Shown here piece by piece: positions 51,754 to 60,809 of a DNA stretch of 64,000 bases. This DNA comes from a bacterium (GTDB taxonomy: Bacteria > CAIWAD01), in the NCBI GenBank assembly GCA_030429345.1, contig JAUIFJ010000007.1, forward strand, positions 1 to 64,000, written 5' to 3'. The position numbers and the translations under genes are program-made. The notes below the pieces were generated by a model. It did not search any database. It saw nothing but the letters and a program-made list of their open reading frames with translations, and was not told the origin of the DNA. The first letter of the stretch is position 1. Every line of letters begins with the position of its first letter.

Positions 51754-52860
51754 ATGAGTCAAGCTCCTGCCGCGCCCTCCGCGCAGTCTTCGAGTTCGCT
51801 GCCCTGGGTCGGCGCCCTGCTGCTGATCCTGGTCGCCTTCTTTTTTTCCATCGAGCTGCTGGGCGAATCCATCGAGCTCTTCGGATCGGACCTGGCGAAG
51901 CAGCTCTTCACCATGACTTCGAATCCCGTGATCGCCCTCTTTATCGGGATCGGCGCGACGACCCTTTTCCAAAGCAGTTCGGCGACAACCTCGATCATTG
52001 TCGCCATGGTCGGCTCCGGCTCGCTGAGCATGCCGCTGGCCGTGCCGATGATCATGGGCGCCAACATCGGCACCACGGTGACCAATACCATTGTCAGCCT
52101 GGGCCAGATCGGCAATCCGGTGGAGTTCCGTCGTGCCTTCGCCGCCTCGACGGTGCACGACATGTTCAACATGATCGCCGTGATCCTCTTCCTGCCCCTG
52201 GAACTGGCGACGGGCTTTCTGACAAAAGCCGGCATGGGCCTTGCCGGCATGCTGCAGGGCGTCGGCGGCTTCAAGTTCCTCAGCCCGGTCAAGGCGATCA
52301 TCAAGCCCATGGTCAAGGGTTTCCTGCACCTGGTCGCGGACAATGCCTGGATCAGCCTTGCGGTGTCCGTCGTCGTGCTCTACGGGGCGATCACCCTGAT
52401 GACCAAGGTCCTGAAGAAGATCTTCATGGGACGCGTGGAAGGCGCGTTCAGCGGCACGCTCTTCGATCGGGCCTGGGTCGCCTTCATTGCCGGCGTGATC
52501 CTGACCTTCATCGTACAGAGCAGCTCGATCACCACCAGCATGGTCGTGCCCCTGGCCGGGGCGGGTCTGCTGACCCTGCAGCAGATTTTCCCCTACACCC
52601 TCGGCGCGAACATCGGCACGACGATGACGGCCATCCTGGCATCGCTGCTGCTCGGCGAACTGGCGCCGGTCGGCATCGCCATGGTGCACCTCAGTTTCAA
52701 CGTCGCCGCCTCGGTCTTGATCTGGCCCTTCCGGCGAGTGCCGATCTTCCTGGCCGAAACCCTGGCCACCTATTCCGTCAAGAGTCGCATCTTCCCCATT
52801 GTCTATCTGTTGCTGCTCTTCGTGGCGCTGCCGCTGGGCATCATCTTTCTCTTCAACTAG
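51754..52860 (+). CDS. Na+/phosphate cotransporter family protein (NptA/PNaS type)
   Basis: A 368-residue membrane protein with two copies of the Na/Pi cotransporter repeat: QSSSATTSIIVAMVGSG with GANIGTTVTNT, and QSSSITTSMVVPLAGAG with GANIGTTMTAI. The QSSS motifs bind sodium and phosphate. About 8 helices are visible. ATG at 51754 has a weak ribosome site. It is followed 9 bases later by a PhoU gene, a common pair in bacteria. Confidence 0.92.
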   Translation: MSQAPAAPSAQSSSSLPWVGALLLILVAFFFSIELLGESIELFGSDLAKQLFTMTSNPVIALFIGIGATTLFQSSSATTSIIVAMVGSGSLSMPLAVPMIMGANIGTTVTNTIVSLGQIGNPVEFRRAFAASTVHDMFNMIAVILFLPLELATGFLTKAGMGLAGMLQGVGGFKFLSPVKAIIKPMVKGFLHLVADNAWISLAVSVVVLYGAITLMTKVLKKIFMGRVEGAFSGTLFDRAWVAFIAGVILTFIVQSSSITTSMVVPLAGAGLLTLQQIFPYTLGANIGTTMTAILASLLLGELAPVGIAMVHLSFNVAASVLIWPFRRVPIFLAETLATYSVKSRIFPIVYLLLLFVALPLGIIFLFN

Positions 52861-52869
52861 GAGTACGCC

Positions 52870-53553
52870 ATGTTCAAGGCGATTCGCGAGCTCTTCACCA
52901 GGGAAAGCCTGCTCGAACAGGCCATGGTGGATGTGGACGGCATGCTGGAAAAGGTTGAAGCCATGGTCAGCGCCGCCGTCCCCGTCCTGCGCCAGTCGGA
53001 AGGCACCGAGGTGCAGATCGACATCGAGGCCATGGACGCGGCAGTCAACCGTTTCGAAGAGGATGTGCGCCGCAAGGTCTTCACGCATCTGTCGCTGATG
53101 GGCGGCGAAAAGGTCTACCCCGGCCTGGTGCTGATCAGCATCATTGTCGACGTGGAACGCGCCGGCGACTATGCCAAGAACATCCTCACCCTGAGCCAGC
53201 AGCACCCGGCTCCGCTGCGCATTCCCGCCCTCGACGAGGAAGTATCACAGATCGAGGAGGCCATCGTCGGCCGCGTGATTCCCGAAGGCCGGCGCATCTT
53301 CATCGACAACGACGAGGAAGGCGCAAAAGCCCTGATCCGCGACTACCGCGGACTGAGCAAGCGCTGCGAGGCGATCACGCACGCGCTGGCCGCCGGGGAG
53401 CACGCGGGGTCGGTGTCGCCCTCGACCCTGGTCTGCATGGCGCTCTATGCCCGTTTCCTCAAGCGGATTCTCAGCCACTGGCTGAACCTGATGACGGCCC
53501 TGGCCAATCCCTTCGACCGCATCGGCGTCAAGACCGATCTGGGGCCGCGCTAG
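52870..53553 (+). CDS. PhoU domain protein
   Basis: A 227-residue all-helical protein with two PhoU-like three-helix bundles; metal-binding-like acidic motif IDIEAMDAAVNRFEEDVRR (residues about 57-75) and LISIIVDVERAGDYAKNI. PhoU proteins tune phosphate uptake; here the natural partner is the Na/Pi transporter just upstream. AGGAG precedes the start. Confidence 0.9.
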   Translation: MFKAIRELFTRESLLEQAMVDVDGMLEKVEAMVSAAVPVLRQSEGTEVQIDIEAMDAAVNRFEEDVRRKVFTHLSLMGGEKVYPGLVLISIIVDVERAGDYAKNILTLSQQHPAPLRIPALDEEVSQIEEAIVGRVIPEGRRIFIDNDEEGAKALIRDYRGLSKRCEAITHALAAGEHAGSVSPSTLVCMALYARFLKRILSHWLNLMTALANPFDRIGVKTDLGPR

Positions 53554-53574
53554 GCACCTTCCGAAGGCATTCCT

Positions 53575-53604
53575 TTGCGAAGCTGTTTCAGGCTAGCTAT
53601 ATTG
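53575..53604 (+). promoter_or_regulatory. predicted sigma70-type promoter of tRNA-Phe
   Basis: TTGCGA (53575-53580), 17-base spacer, TATATT (53598-53603, in the word TATATTG). The tRNA begins 33 bases further down. The best promoter in the window. Confidence 0.75.
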
Positions 53605-53636
53605 CGCGTCTGTCCGCACCGATAAGGACAGTGCAT

Positions 53637-53709
<73 letters not shown>

Positions 53710-53717
53710 TAAAACGA

Positions 53718-53752
53718 AACCCTCGTCGATTGGCGGGGGTTTTCCTTTTTTT
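53718..53752 (+). terminator. Rho-independent terminator of tRNA-Phe
   Basis: 8-bp stem AACCCTCG (53718-53725) with CGGGGGTT (53734-53741, one T-G pair), followed by a T-run (53746-53752). Confidence 0.85.
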
Positions 53753-53916
53753 GAAGGAGGGCGAGTGCCTACTGGAACTAGTAATTGACCAGCCTGTGCC
53801 GTCTAGAGGAGCGCTCTGAAACCTACTAGAGCTGACTTAAGCCTTGAATACTTGAATCACTAATGGCATGCTGGTGCCACTAGTATTGCAAGTTTCTTGA
53901 TCAAGGTACTACGCAA

Positions 53917-56682
53917 ATGAACTCTCTCCTCAACCTTCTTCTCCGCCGGCTTCGATACCAGACTCAATTGTCCTGCCTATTCCTGATAGCAGGAATGCCC
54001 TTGAACAGCTATGCCCAGGATGTTTACAACCTATTCGCGGAGCATGTAACGCGGGAGGCTGATTGGACACGAGTCAATCAGGCAGAAAATGCACCCGACA
54101 ATTGCAGCGACTCAAGTAACTACGCCAAGAATTTCGTGAACGGGTCAACCAGCTATCTTTTCAATGACCTGTGGAGTGGTTTCCAGCCGAGTAGCGGAAA
54201 CGAAATCATTACCGGGGTCTATCTGAATTTCAATGGCCGACCAAACAATGGAACAAACGGTCCGGCCATTCGTGGTGGTTTCCAGGATGTGAATGGGAAC
54301 TACAATCAACAGGACTACAGCATCGACCAGAACGATGAGTTCTGCCGCTGGATCAGTCAGGAAAATGGTGGCTGGGGACGGGATATCACCACGGCTCGGC
54401 CAGTCTGGACACAGGGTCTCTTGCACACTCTGCCGGTACGTCTGCGGAAGCTCACGAGTGGACGCATGCGGATCAACGCGATGAGGCTCAAGGTGCAGAC
54501 AGCCCTGGTGACCCAAAGCGCGACCGCACTCGACTTCGGAGCGGTGCAAGTGGGTGCGACGGAAACGCGGACCATCACCTTGACCCTGAGTGGGTCGAGT
54601 TCAGTTTGCGCGAATTGGGGCAGTTGCCCCGCCCCCTTCGGATCGGACTTCTCCGGCAACTACTGCCTGAGTCCTTCCCAGCACACCGCAAGTGTGACAC
54701 TCAGTTTCAGTCCGACGACGACGGGAACCTTCAGTTGCGAGGTGGATACCGGATTGCGTGATCCATGGGGCTATCCCCGGATGGTGACCTTGAGTGGAAC
54801 TGCCTATTCGATCCAACACCCGTCTGCGATCAGTTTTGGCTCACGCTACATTCACACCAATACAACACAGTCGGTCGGTATCACATTGTCGGGAGCGTCC
54901 GCAACGATTTGCGGTTCGTGGGACAACAATTGTCCACAGGCGATTGAAACTACGGGCGCTTCGAGTTTCTGTCTGAGTCCTGGAAGCCCGACGATCACGA
55001 ACAACGTGTCGTTCCACCCTGTTGTGCCAGGGCCATACTCTTGCACACTTCAAACTGGACTACTGGATCCTCAAGGAACGGAAAGAACAATTGCCCTTTC
55101 AGGGATCGCCTACGTGCCGGATAGTTACCTGAGTACAACAGAACTACTCTTCGATCCCACGTATGTTCATACCACGAGGCTGCTGGCCTTTCAGATCACG
55201 AATGGCGGTACTGCTGCTCTGGCTGGTTCTGTAGCCAGCGACAACCCGAATGTATTCGAAGTCCTGGAAGGAGGTGGCAGCTATTCCCTGCTTCCAGGTC
55301 AATCGTTGAATGTCGTAGTCGGATTCCGCCCGTATACCTATTGGAATTTCAGTTCGACAATCACAACCGGCGAGTACAGCCCAAGCATCCAAGTCACCGG
55401 TCGAGGACTGTCCTGCATGGAGCATCCGGGAAGGATCAGCTTCTGCTCGCGTGACGACGATGAAATGATTATTGAGTCATGTACAATTCGGAATTCGGGA
55501 ACGGAGCCGATCAGTGGTTCCGTCGGATTTCCGGGACCTGCATGCGAATCCTTTTTCCTGCTGTCAGGCTATGGTGGAATCGAACTGGCCCCCGGCGCCA
55601 CACACGACATCGAAATTGCATTTCTTCCCGGGAATCCGGACCCGTTGGACTTGACCCGTGCTGTTCCCTGCCGCTTGTATCTTCCTTGTGGTCAGGGAAT
55701 TGAGTTAAGAGGATACCATGAAAGGGAAATCGACTATACGGGAAATGTAAACGCTGATTTTGGACCGTCGATCCCGAATGCGGCACGAGTGCAGGACGAT
55801 CTCTTCGATGTGACTCTTCCCGATGCTGCCCCAGAGGGCATCGTTTCCGGCTGGGATATTGAGAAAGCTGAATTCCATTTGGATCGATGCAGGGACGAGC
55901 TGAATATCGGCATCACTTTTCTTGGGGTAGCGGGAGATGCGGATGGCGACGGCTTAGAGGGGACAACTTCCGATTGGTTGGCATCCACTGGAGGAGTCGA
56001 TGCGCCATTTCTCGCTGGCACCGAGAGCATCTGCATGGCGCTGAACCTTAATGGTGATGCCTATACAGACCTGATTGCCGGCCATGACTCACTTGGAAAC
56101 CCATTCCGCGTTGTCTCTTCGTCCCAGAATATCTTGAACCTGAATCTTCCTGGTGACTTTTTTGGCGATACGGCGCACGAGCATACGGGCGCTTCCGTGT
56201 TTCCGGGAGCAAGCTCTGGAAATGACTACGAATTCAGCATTTCAGGAATCAGCGAGTTCCTGGATTTTGATAATCCTGTCAACATGCTCGAATTCTGGCT
56301 ATTTGCCGGCTCGGCGGATGATGCCGGCGTAGGCAATGATTTACTTGAAGGGTACGTCACACTCGCCGGCAATTCGGCCACAATCGATTGTGATCCACCG
56401 GACGATATCATCCTGAGTGTTTCCCCGACGAGTGGTGGCATCAATGTTGAAATACTGAGTGTAGGTGGATCATACACCTATCTGGATTTGTTCAGGACAG
56501 AGACACCTATCGACTTTCTACCTCAAGTCAACAGAAGCAGCGACCAATTCGTGTGGCGATTTTCTGGCGCGGAGACCCTGTCCAGTTTCTTTCTGCCCGT
56601 TTCACCGGAGGAGCGGACGGGCTTCTTCTATGTAGCCAGCACAGAATGTGACAATATTTCAACTTCTGACTTTCAGGAATAG
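53917..56682 (+). CDS. secreted ASH/choice-of-anchor-D domain protein with Cys-patterned repeats
   Basis: A 921-residue exported protein (signal peptide LSCLFLIAGMPLNSYA). Residues about 25-190 hold an N-terminal domain with no name I know. Then at least four ASH (ASPM-SPD2-Hydin) beta-sandwich repeats (about 195-580). The first two are close copies: each reads C-x3-W-x2-C... then CLSP, then SC before TGL-x-DPxG, so four cysteines recur at the same places. Residues 590-830 look like a choice-of-anchor beta domain with acidic, possibly calcium-binding loops (GDADGDGLEG, NLNGDAYTD). No C-terminal sorting signal is present. Codon usage (many ATT, GAA, AAT, TTG) is more AT-rich than in the rest of the window. 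It is followed 21 bases later by the CHAT protease gene. Confidence 0.75.
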   Translation: MNSLLNLLLRRLRYQTQLSCLFLIAGMPLNSYAQDVYNLFAEHVTREADWTRVNQAENAPDNCSDSSNYAKNFVNGSTSYLFNDLWSGFQPSSGNEIITGVYLNFNGRPNNGTNGPAIRGGFQDVNGNYNQQDYSIDQNDEFCRWISQENGGWGRDITTARPVWTQGLLHTLPVRLRKLTSGRMRINAMRLKVQTALVTQSATALDFGAVQVGATETRTITLTLSGSSSVCANWGSCPAPFGSDFSGNYCLSPSQHTASVTLSFSPTTTGTFSCEVDTGLRDPWGYPRMVTLSGTAYSIQHPSAISFGSRYIHTNTTQSVGITLSGASATICGSWDNNCPQAIETTGASSFCLSPGSPTITNNVSFHPVVPGPYSCTLQTGLLDPQGTERTIALSGIAYVPDSYLSTTELLFDPTYVHTTRLLAFQITNGGTAALAGSVASDNPNVFEVLEGGGSYSLLPGQSLNVVVGFRPYTYWNFSSTITTGEYSPSIQVTGRGLSCMEHPGRISFCSRDDDEMIIESCTIRNSGTEPISGSVGFPGPACESFFLLSGYGGIELAPGATHDIEIAFLPGNPDPLDLTRAVPCRLYLPCGQGIELRGYHEREIDYTGNVNADFGPSIPNAARVQDDLFDVTLPDAAPEGIVSGWDIEKAEFHLDRCRDELNIGITFLGVAGDADGDGLEGTTSDWLASTGGVDAPFLAGTESICMALNLNGDAYTDLIAGHDSLGNPFRVVSSSQNILNLNLPGDFFGDTAHEHTGASVFPGASSGNDYEFSISGISEFLDFDNPVNMLEFWLFAGSADDAGVGNDLLEGYVTLAGNSATIDCDPPDDIILSVSPTSGGINVEILSVGGSYTYLDLFRTETPIDFLPQVNRSSDQFVWRFSGAETLSSFFLPVSPEERTGFFYVASTECDNISTSDFQE

Positions 56683-56703
56683 CGCCAAACAGCAGGTTGA
56701 TGC

Positions 56704-59313
56704 ATGGACCAGTCTTCATCTGACCAGAAGCAGCTGGCCAACAGGATTGTATCTGAACTTTCATCAGGCGAGTGTGAACTTGCCAGCCAGGCTCTTAGGC
56801 GTCCACAAGCAGAAATGCGCAATCAGTTGCTTCGACAGCTGGAACCGCGGCCGCTCCTAAAACTTGTCAAACTCCTCCTCCATCAAAATGAGACCCTGCT
56901 GGCCTACCGCGCGATCATTGCACATGCCCGCCAACTATCGACCTACTCGCCATCCAATCGTTTCAGCCTGTTGAACAACCTTGCCCTTTGCCTTTCCCGC
57001 ATGCAGCAGTATGCGAAGGCTCGTCGAGTCTTTGTTCTGTGCGAGTCCATTGCGGATCGCGAGGGTTCAGGGGTATCACGCCGCGAACGGTTCAGCATGT
57101 TGAACAACAGGGCCGTGGCAGAGTGGAAAGTGGGTCGGTACGAGGATGCGAGAACCCTGTATCACGTCATCTACAGCGCCCTGCAAGAGAAGCCTGAGCC
57201 GGGAATCAATTGGCAACAGATCCTGCTGAACGCATCCACTCTGGAGCGCAGTGTTGGAAATTATGGTGAATCATTTCGGATTCTACGGATTATAATCAAG
57301 AACCAGTCGAACGAGGAGTCCGAGGAACCCAGATTTCTTGCTCGTCTGACTTTTGAAGCAGCGCTGACAAATTATTACCTGGCTAACTACCACACTTCCA
57401 GCAAGTACATTCAGAAGGCAATACCGCATCGACGAGAAGTGTATGGTGATAATAGCATTGAAGTTGCACGAGTCTATACCACGGCTGCACTCATTGAGCA
57501 TCAACTGGGACGTTTGGATTCGGCCAGGGAGTTCGTGAAACATTCCTTCCGGATCTACCGAGTGCTCAAGACGCCGGAAAGAGAACGTTATCGGGCGTAT
57601 CAACTTTTATTTCAGCTGTCAATCGAGTGCGGGCATTGGAATTCAGCGGAACGACTTTGGTTGCGTTGCATTGATGCCAGCCGGATGAATGATGGCACCT
57701 GCAACACGGATTTGATCGACGCCCTCCATGAAGCCATCGCATGGCGATTGGACCGCAGGCAGTTCGACAGGGCAAAAGAGGATTTGAGGCATGCCCGACG
57801 AATGATCCGGCGAAATCTGCCTGCAGGGCATGAACTGGCCAGGAATTCGACTCTTTTCGGGCTTTGGCTTCTACTCCAGAAGCGGTTCAGAGAAGCGCGG
57901 AAGGTACTGCTGTTGGCCAGTCGACTCCACCTGAAGGCCGCGCGCGAGGATCTTCAAAGACTGGATCCTGGGCGTGCACGAAACCTTGTCACACGACAGG
58001 CGCAACTTGCCAATCTGATCCTGCTCGCCTGCGAAAAGTCGGGAATCACGGAAGAAGTCCTCGCTTATCTGGAAGAGGGGAAGGATATGTTGCTCTATGA
58101 AGTGCTGGCACGGCGCTCGAAATCACGGAGATCCAGGCGAGCATCCCAGGCGCAGGGAGTGCGCTTCGCGGACTTGTCGGGCAAGGCTGTATTCCAGCGA
58201 ACAACCCTGTTCCAAGGAAAAAGCTACCGACTGGGAAAGCGCATTTTCAATGGGCACTTTTATGCCGTATACGAACGGCATGGCCATCCCCCTCGGCTAG
58301 TACGACTTGGGATGGCGGAAGAGATGAACGAACTGCTGCGTGCATACTCGAAGAGTCTTCTGTTGCAGAAAAACCAATTGAACACTCATCTCATCGCTGA
58401 GCAATGGGAACGATCACAAACCATTTCGACTTGGTTGCTCGGCCCATGTCAAACCCGGGCTATTGGCCAACTTGAACTAAGGCCGGATGGCCTGTTTCAC
58501 CAGATCAATCCAATCTGTCTACGGAAACCAGATGGTGAACTGCTCGTCCATTCCGAAATGGATGTGCGGATCCTGCCGGGCGGGACTTTCGAAGCAAGTT
58601 CATGTCATACGAAACCTGACCATGTGTTCATGCTGGGAGCTGATTACAGGCTGCAGGAACCGGTGATCCAGCTTCCTGGAATTGTGAAGGAAACCCATCT
58701 TGTATGCGACGTGCTTGATCGAGCAGGAATTACCTATGTGTGTAGAACACTTTCTGAGGATAAGATCAATGATCTGCCCGGATTGCTACACACTGCGACC
58801 GTTCTGCATATTATGGCTCACGGTATATCGTGTGAACCTGCAGATGACACAACAGAGCAGGCTACACTGGATGTATTGCTGGAGGAACAGCAATATGGAC
58901 TGGAGTCTGTCGGCATCTTATTGGAGTCTTTGAATTTAAACGGAACAAGGGCTGAGAGGATGCTAACGGGAGATGCCATTAGCCGAATGGACCTGCGGCA
59001 CATTCGACTGGTTGTCCTATCGCTGTGCAACGGAGGGCAGGGAGAGTTTCAATCTGGCTTCGGCCTGCTTAGTTTACGCAGGGCTTTTGAGTTGGCTGGG
59101 GTTGCGGGAGTGCTTTGCTCGCCTATTGCACTGGATGATAGAGAATCCCCCAATTGGATAAAGGTCTTCTACGAGCGACACTTTATAGATAGGCAGTGTG
59201 TTTCTGCAGCCACAAAGAGCGCATCGATTCAGAGGCTGAAGAATCGACAATCCGCAGGATTGCCTCCCGATCCAGCGGTCTGGGGTGCGTTTCAATATGT
59301 AGGAGCTGATTGA
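56704..59313 (+). CDS. TPR-CHAT protein (caspase-like protease)
   Basis: An 869-residue cytoplasmic protein without signal peptide. Residues 1-470 are helical repeats of the TPR type (NRFSLLNNLALCLSRMQQYAKARRVF in two parts; FSMLNNRAVAEWKVGRYEDA; VYTTAALIEHQLGRLDSA). A linker with a basic stretch (RRSKSRRSRRASQ, about 473-485) follows. The C-terminal part (about 600-869) is a CHAT domain: catalytic His706 in VLHIMAHGIS and Cys775 in VVLSLCNGGQGE, followed by GLLSLRRAFELAGVAGVL and a WxxxPxWIKVFYERHF-like end. CHAT proteases act in bacterial defence (craspase Csx29, gasdermin activators) and in other regulated cleavage. AT-rich codon use as its neighbour. No Cas, gasdermin or sigma partner is in the island; the upstream secreted protein is the only companion. 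Confidence 0.88.
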   Translation: MDQSSSDQKQLANRIVSELSSGECELASQALRRPQAEMRNQLLRQLEPRPLLKLVKLLLHQNETLLAYRAIIAHARQLSTYSPSNRFSLLNNLALCLSRMQQYAKARRVFVLCESIADREGSGVSRRERFSMLNNRAVAEWKVGRYEDARTLYHVIYSALQEKPEPGINWQQILLNASTLERSVGNYGESFRILRIIIKNQSNEESEEPRFLARLTFEAALTNYYLANYHTSSKYIQKAIPHRREVYGDNSIEVARVYTTAALIEHQLGRLDSAREFVKHSFRIYRVLKTPERERYRAYQLLFQLSIECGHWNSAERLWLRCIDASRMNDGTCNTDLIDALHEAIAWRLDRRQFDRAKEDLRHARRMIRRNLPAGHELARNSTLFGLWLLLQKRFREARKVLLLASRLHLKAAREDLQRLDPGRARNLVTRQAQLANLILLACEKSGITEEVLAYLEEGKDMLLYEVLARRSKSRRSRRASQAQGVRFADLSGKAVFQRTTLFQGKSYRLGKRIFNGHFYAVYERHGHPPRLVRLGMAEEMNELLRAYSKSLLLQKNQLNTHLIAEQWERSQTISTWLLGPCQTRAIGQLELRPDGLFHQINPICLRKPDGELLVHSEMDVRILPGGTFEASSCHTKPDHVFMLGADYRLQEPVIQLPGIVKETHLVCDVLDRAGITYVCRTLSEDKINDLPGLLHTATVLHIMAHGISCEPADDTTEQATLDVLLEEQQYGLESVGILLESLNLNGTRAERMLTGDAISRMDLRHIRLVVLSLCNGGQGEFQSGFGLLSLRRAFELAGVAGVLCSPIALDDRESPNWIKVFYERHFIDRQCVSAATKSASIQRLKNRQSAGLPPDPAVWGAFQYVGAD

Positions 59314-59390
59314 CATCAGCTGGGGACCATGCCAGGCCGAAATGATCTTGTGAGGCCCTTGAGGGTCCGGCTTGCAGGGTGGTTGGACCA

Positions 59391-59406
59391 GGATTCTGTA
59401 GAATCC
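59391..59406. repeat. 16-bp palindrome after the CHAT gene
   Basis: GGATTCT-GT-AGAATCC, perfect 7-bp arms, between the CHAT stop and the small lipoprotein gene. It could be an operator or small 3' hairpin. Confidence 0.4.
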
Positions 59407-59474
59407 GATGCCTAGTGGCTTTGTGCCGAGTCCACCGGTTCTGTAGGGCTGCGTTGTATGTGCAGTCTCTGGCA

Positions 59475-59741
59475 ATGCTACTCTTGTGCTCGACCTTCCT
59501 GTTTTCCGGGTGCGACAAGGAGACAGGCAGCGACGAGTACCAGCAGTTGCTGGAAGAAGCCGGCATCTATCACCAGACCATGTTCACCGAACGGCCCTGT
59601 GGGGGCTATGACCCGGACACGGATCGTGTTGCCGTGTTCTACCACAATCGCTTTTCCCTGAGGCCCGGCGACGAGATCCACTGGTATGTGGATCCGGATG
59701 ATTCCAGCCCCAGCGCCCGCGAGATTGTCAATTCCTGGTAG
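59475..59741 (+). CDS. small lipoprotein of unknown function
   Basis: 88 residues: signal peptide MLLLCSTFLFSGC with lipobox, then an acidic soluble part (ETGSDEYQQLLEEAG, CGGYDPDTDRVAVFY, GDEIHWYVDPDDSSPS). No family recognised. A GTG at 59460 is another possible start; neither has a good ribosome site, so expression is doubtful. It ends 31 bases before the convergent glycosyltransferase gene and closes the AT-rich segment; its own GC is back toward the genome average. Confidence 0.45.
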   Translation: MLLLCSTFLFSGCDKETGSDEYQQLLEEAGIYHQTMFTERPCGGYDPDTDRVAVFYHNRFSLRPGDEIHWYVDPDDSSPSAREIVNSW

Positions 59742-59772
59742 CGCTTCGACTGAAGGCGCCGCCTGGACACTT

Positions 59773-60795
59773 CTACCGCTTTCGCCTGGTCCCGGAGTCC
59801 ATTCCCGCCACCGCCAGCCAATCCCGGCCTTCCCTGAATCCCTTTGCCAACAGGCGTCGCGCGATCAGATCGCGTGCGCCATGGCTGCCCACGTTGACGA
59901 GCACGAAGGCCTTCTCCGCCTCAGGCAACCGCTCCGGCTGGATCACGGGGATGCCTGTAATGCTCTGCCCGGTCTTCGCCGGATCGATGTCCACATAGCC
60001 CGCGGGCCGCAACCCCAGGGCCCACAGGGGATCCAGTCTTCTTCGTGACAGTCGTCCCGCGCCCCAGACCCAGAGTTCCCGTCCCTTGAGGGTGCCTTCC
60101 AGCTCGCGAGCCAGCCAGGGAGCGCGCACGCGATCAAAGGCCTCACGGCGATAAGCGGTATGAGTGCGGGAAAGGCGCGTGGGCGGGTCCGCCCAGTCCA
60201 GGAGCGTTTGCGGCAGCTTGCGGAAGGAAACCCCGGCATCCATCCAGCGCAGCCAGAGCTCGTAGTCTTCCGGAAAGTCCCCGTCACGCCAGGCGCCCAG
60301 TTCTTCGGTCAAAGTGCGAGAGAAACTTGCGCTGGGGTGCGCCAGCGGGCAATCGACGAAGCGGTTCAGCCGGTGCGCTTCCGGACTGAGAATCCCGTTG
60401 ATCCAGTCCACATGACGCGCGTAGCCGGCGCGCCCTTCTCCGCCGGGGTGTCTCACACGGCAGGAAACCACCTGGCGCACGGGGCCTTGCTGCAGGGCCT
60501 GCAGCTGCAGTTCCAGGCGTAATGGATCACAAAGATCATCCGCATCCATCCGCGCCAGAAAGGGAGCAGTAGCAGCCTGCAGAGCCATGTTGAGTGCGGT
60601 CGCGATCCCTGCGGCTTCCTGGCGAAAGACCCGCAAGCGCGGCTCCCTTCGGGCCTGCGCCATGAGCCACTCGCCGCTGCCGTCGACAGAGCCGTCGTCC
60701 ACGGCCAGGATCTCGATGGCCCTCAGGCTTTGCCCTCGCAGGCTGTCCAGGCAGGCGGGCAAGCTGGACAGGGCGTCCCGAACGGGAAGGAGCAC
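59773..60795 (-). CDS. family 2 glycosyltransferase
   Basis: About 340 residues, GT-A fold: LLPVRDALSSLPACLDSLRGQ (first strand; shown in parts LLPVRDALSSLP and CLDSLRGQ), DDGSVDGS, the metal-binding ARMDADDLCDP (DxD), and the acceptor motif DFPEDYELWLR (ED). The last about 100 residues (LWVWGAGRLSRRRLDPLWAL, VDIDPAKTGQSITGIPV) resemble the N-terminal nucleotide-sugar part of PglD-like acyltransferases, an uncommon tail. The GTG at 60795 cuts into the usual first strand: the in-frame codons before it read LKPHLS, so a CTG start at 60813 overlapping the SDR stop is more natural. Role: glycan or lipid-linked sugar synthesis, target unknown. Confidence 0.85.
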   Translation of the reverse strand: MLLPVRDALSSLPACLDSLRGQSLRAIEILAVDDGSVDGSGEWLMAQARREPRLRVFRQEAAGIATALNMALQAATAPFLARMDADDLCDPLRLELQLQALQQGPVRQVVSCRVRHPGGEGRAGYARHVDWINGILSPEAHRLNRFVDCPLAHPSASFSRTLTEELGAWRDGDFPEDYELWLRWMDAGVSFRKLPQTLLDWADPPTRLSRTHTAYRREAFDRVRAPWLARELEGTLKGRELWVWGAGRLSRRRLDPLWALGLRPAGYVDIDPAKTGQSITGIPVIQPERLPEAEKAFVLVNVGSHGARDLIARRLLAKGFREGRDWLAVAGMDSGTRRKR

Positions 60796-60809
60796 ACTCA
60801 GATGGGGCT

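Noticed and set aside
59458-59661. 67-codon frame overlapping the small lipoprotein gene
   Set aside because: It is in another frame of the same segment and lacks the signal peptide and lipobox seen in the chosen frame.
59314-59760. second attachment site (copy of the tRNA-Phe 3' end) at the far end of the AT-rich island
   Set aside because: I looked for a copy of the tRNA-Phe T-arm and acceptor sequence near 59.3-59.8 kb and found none, so site-specific integration is not shown.
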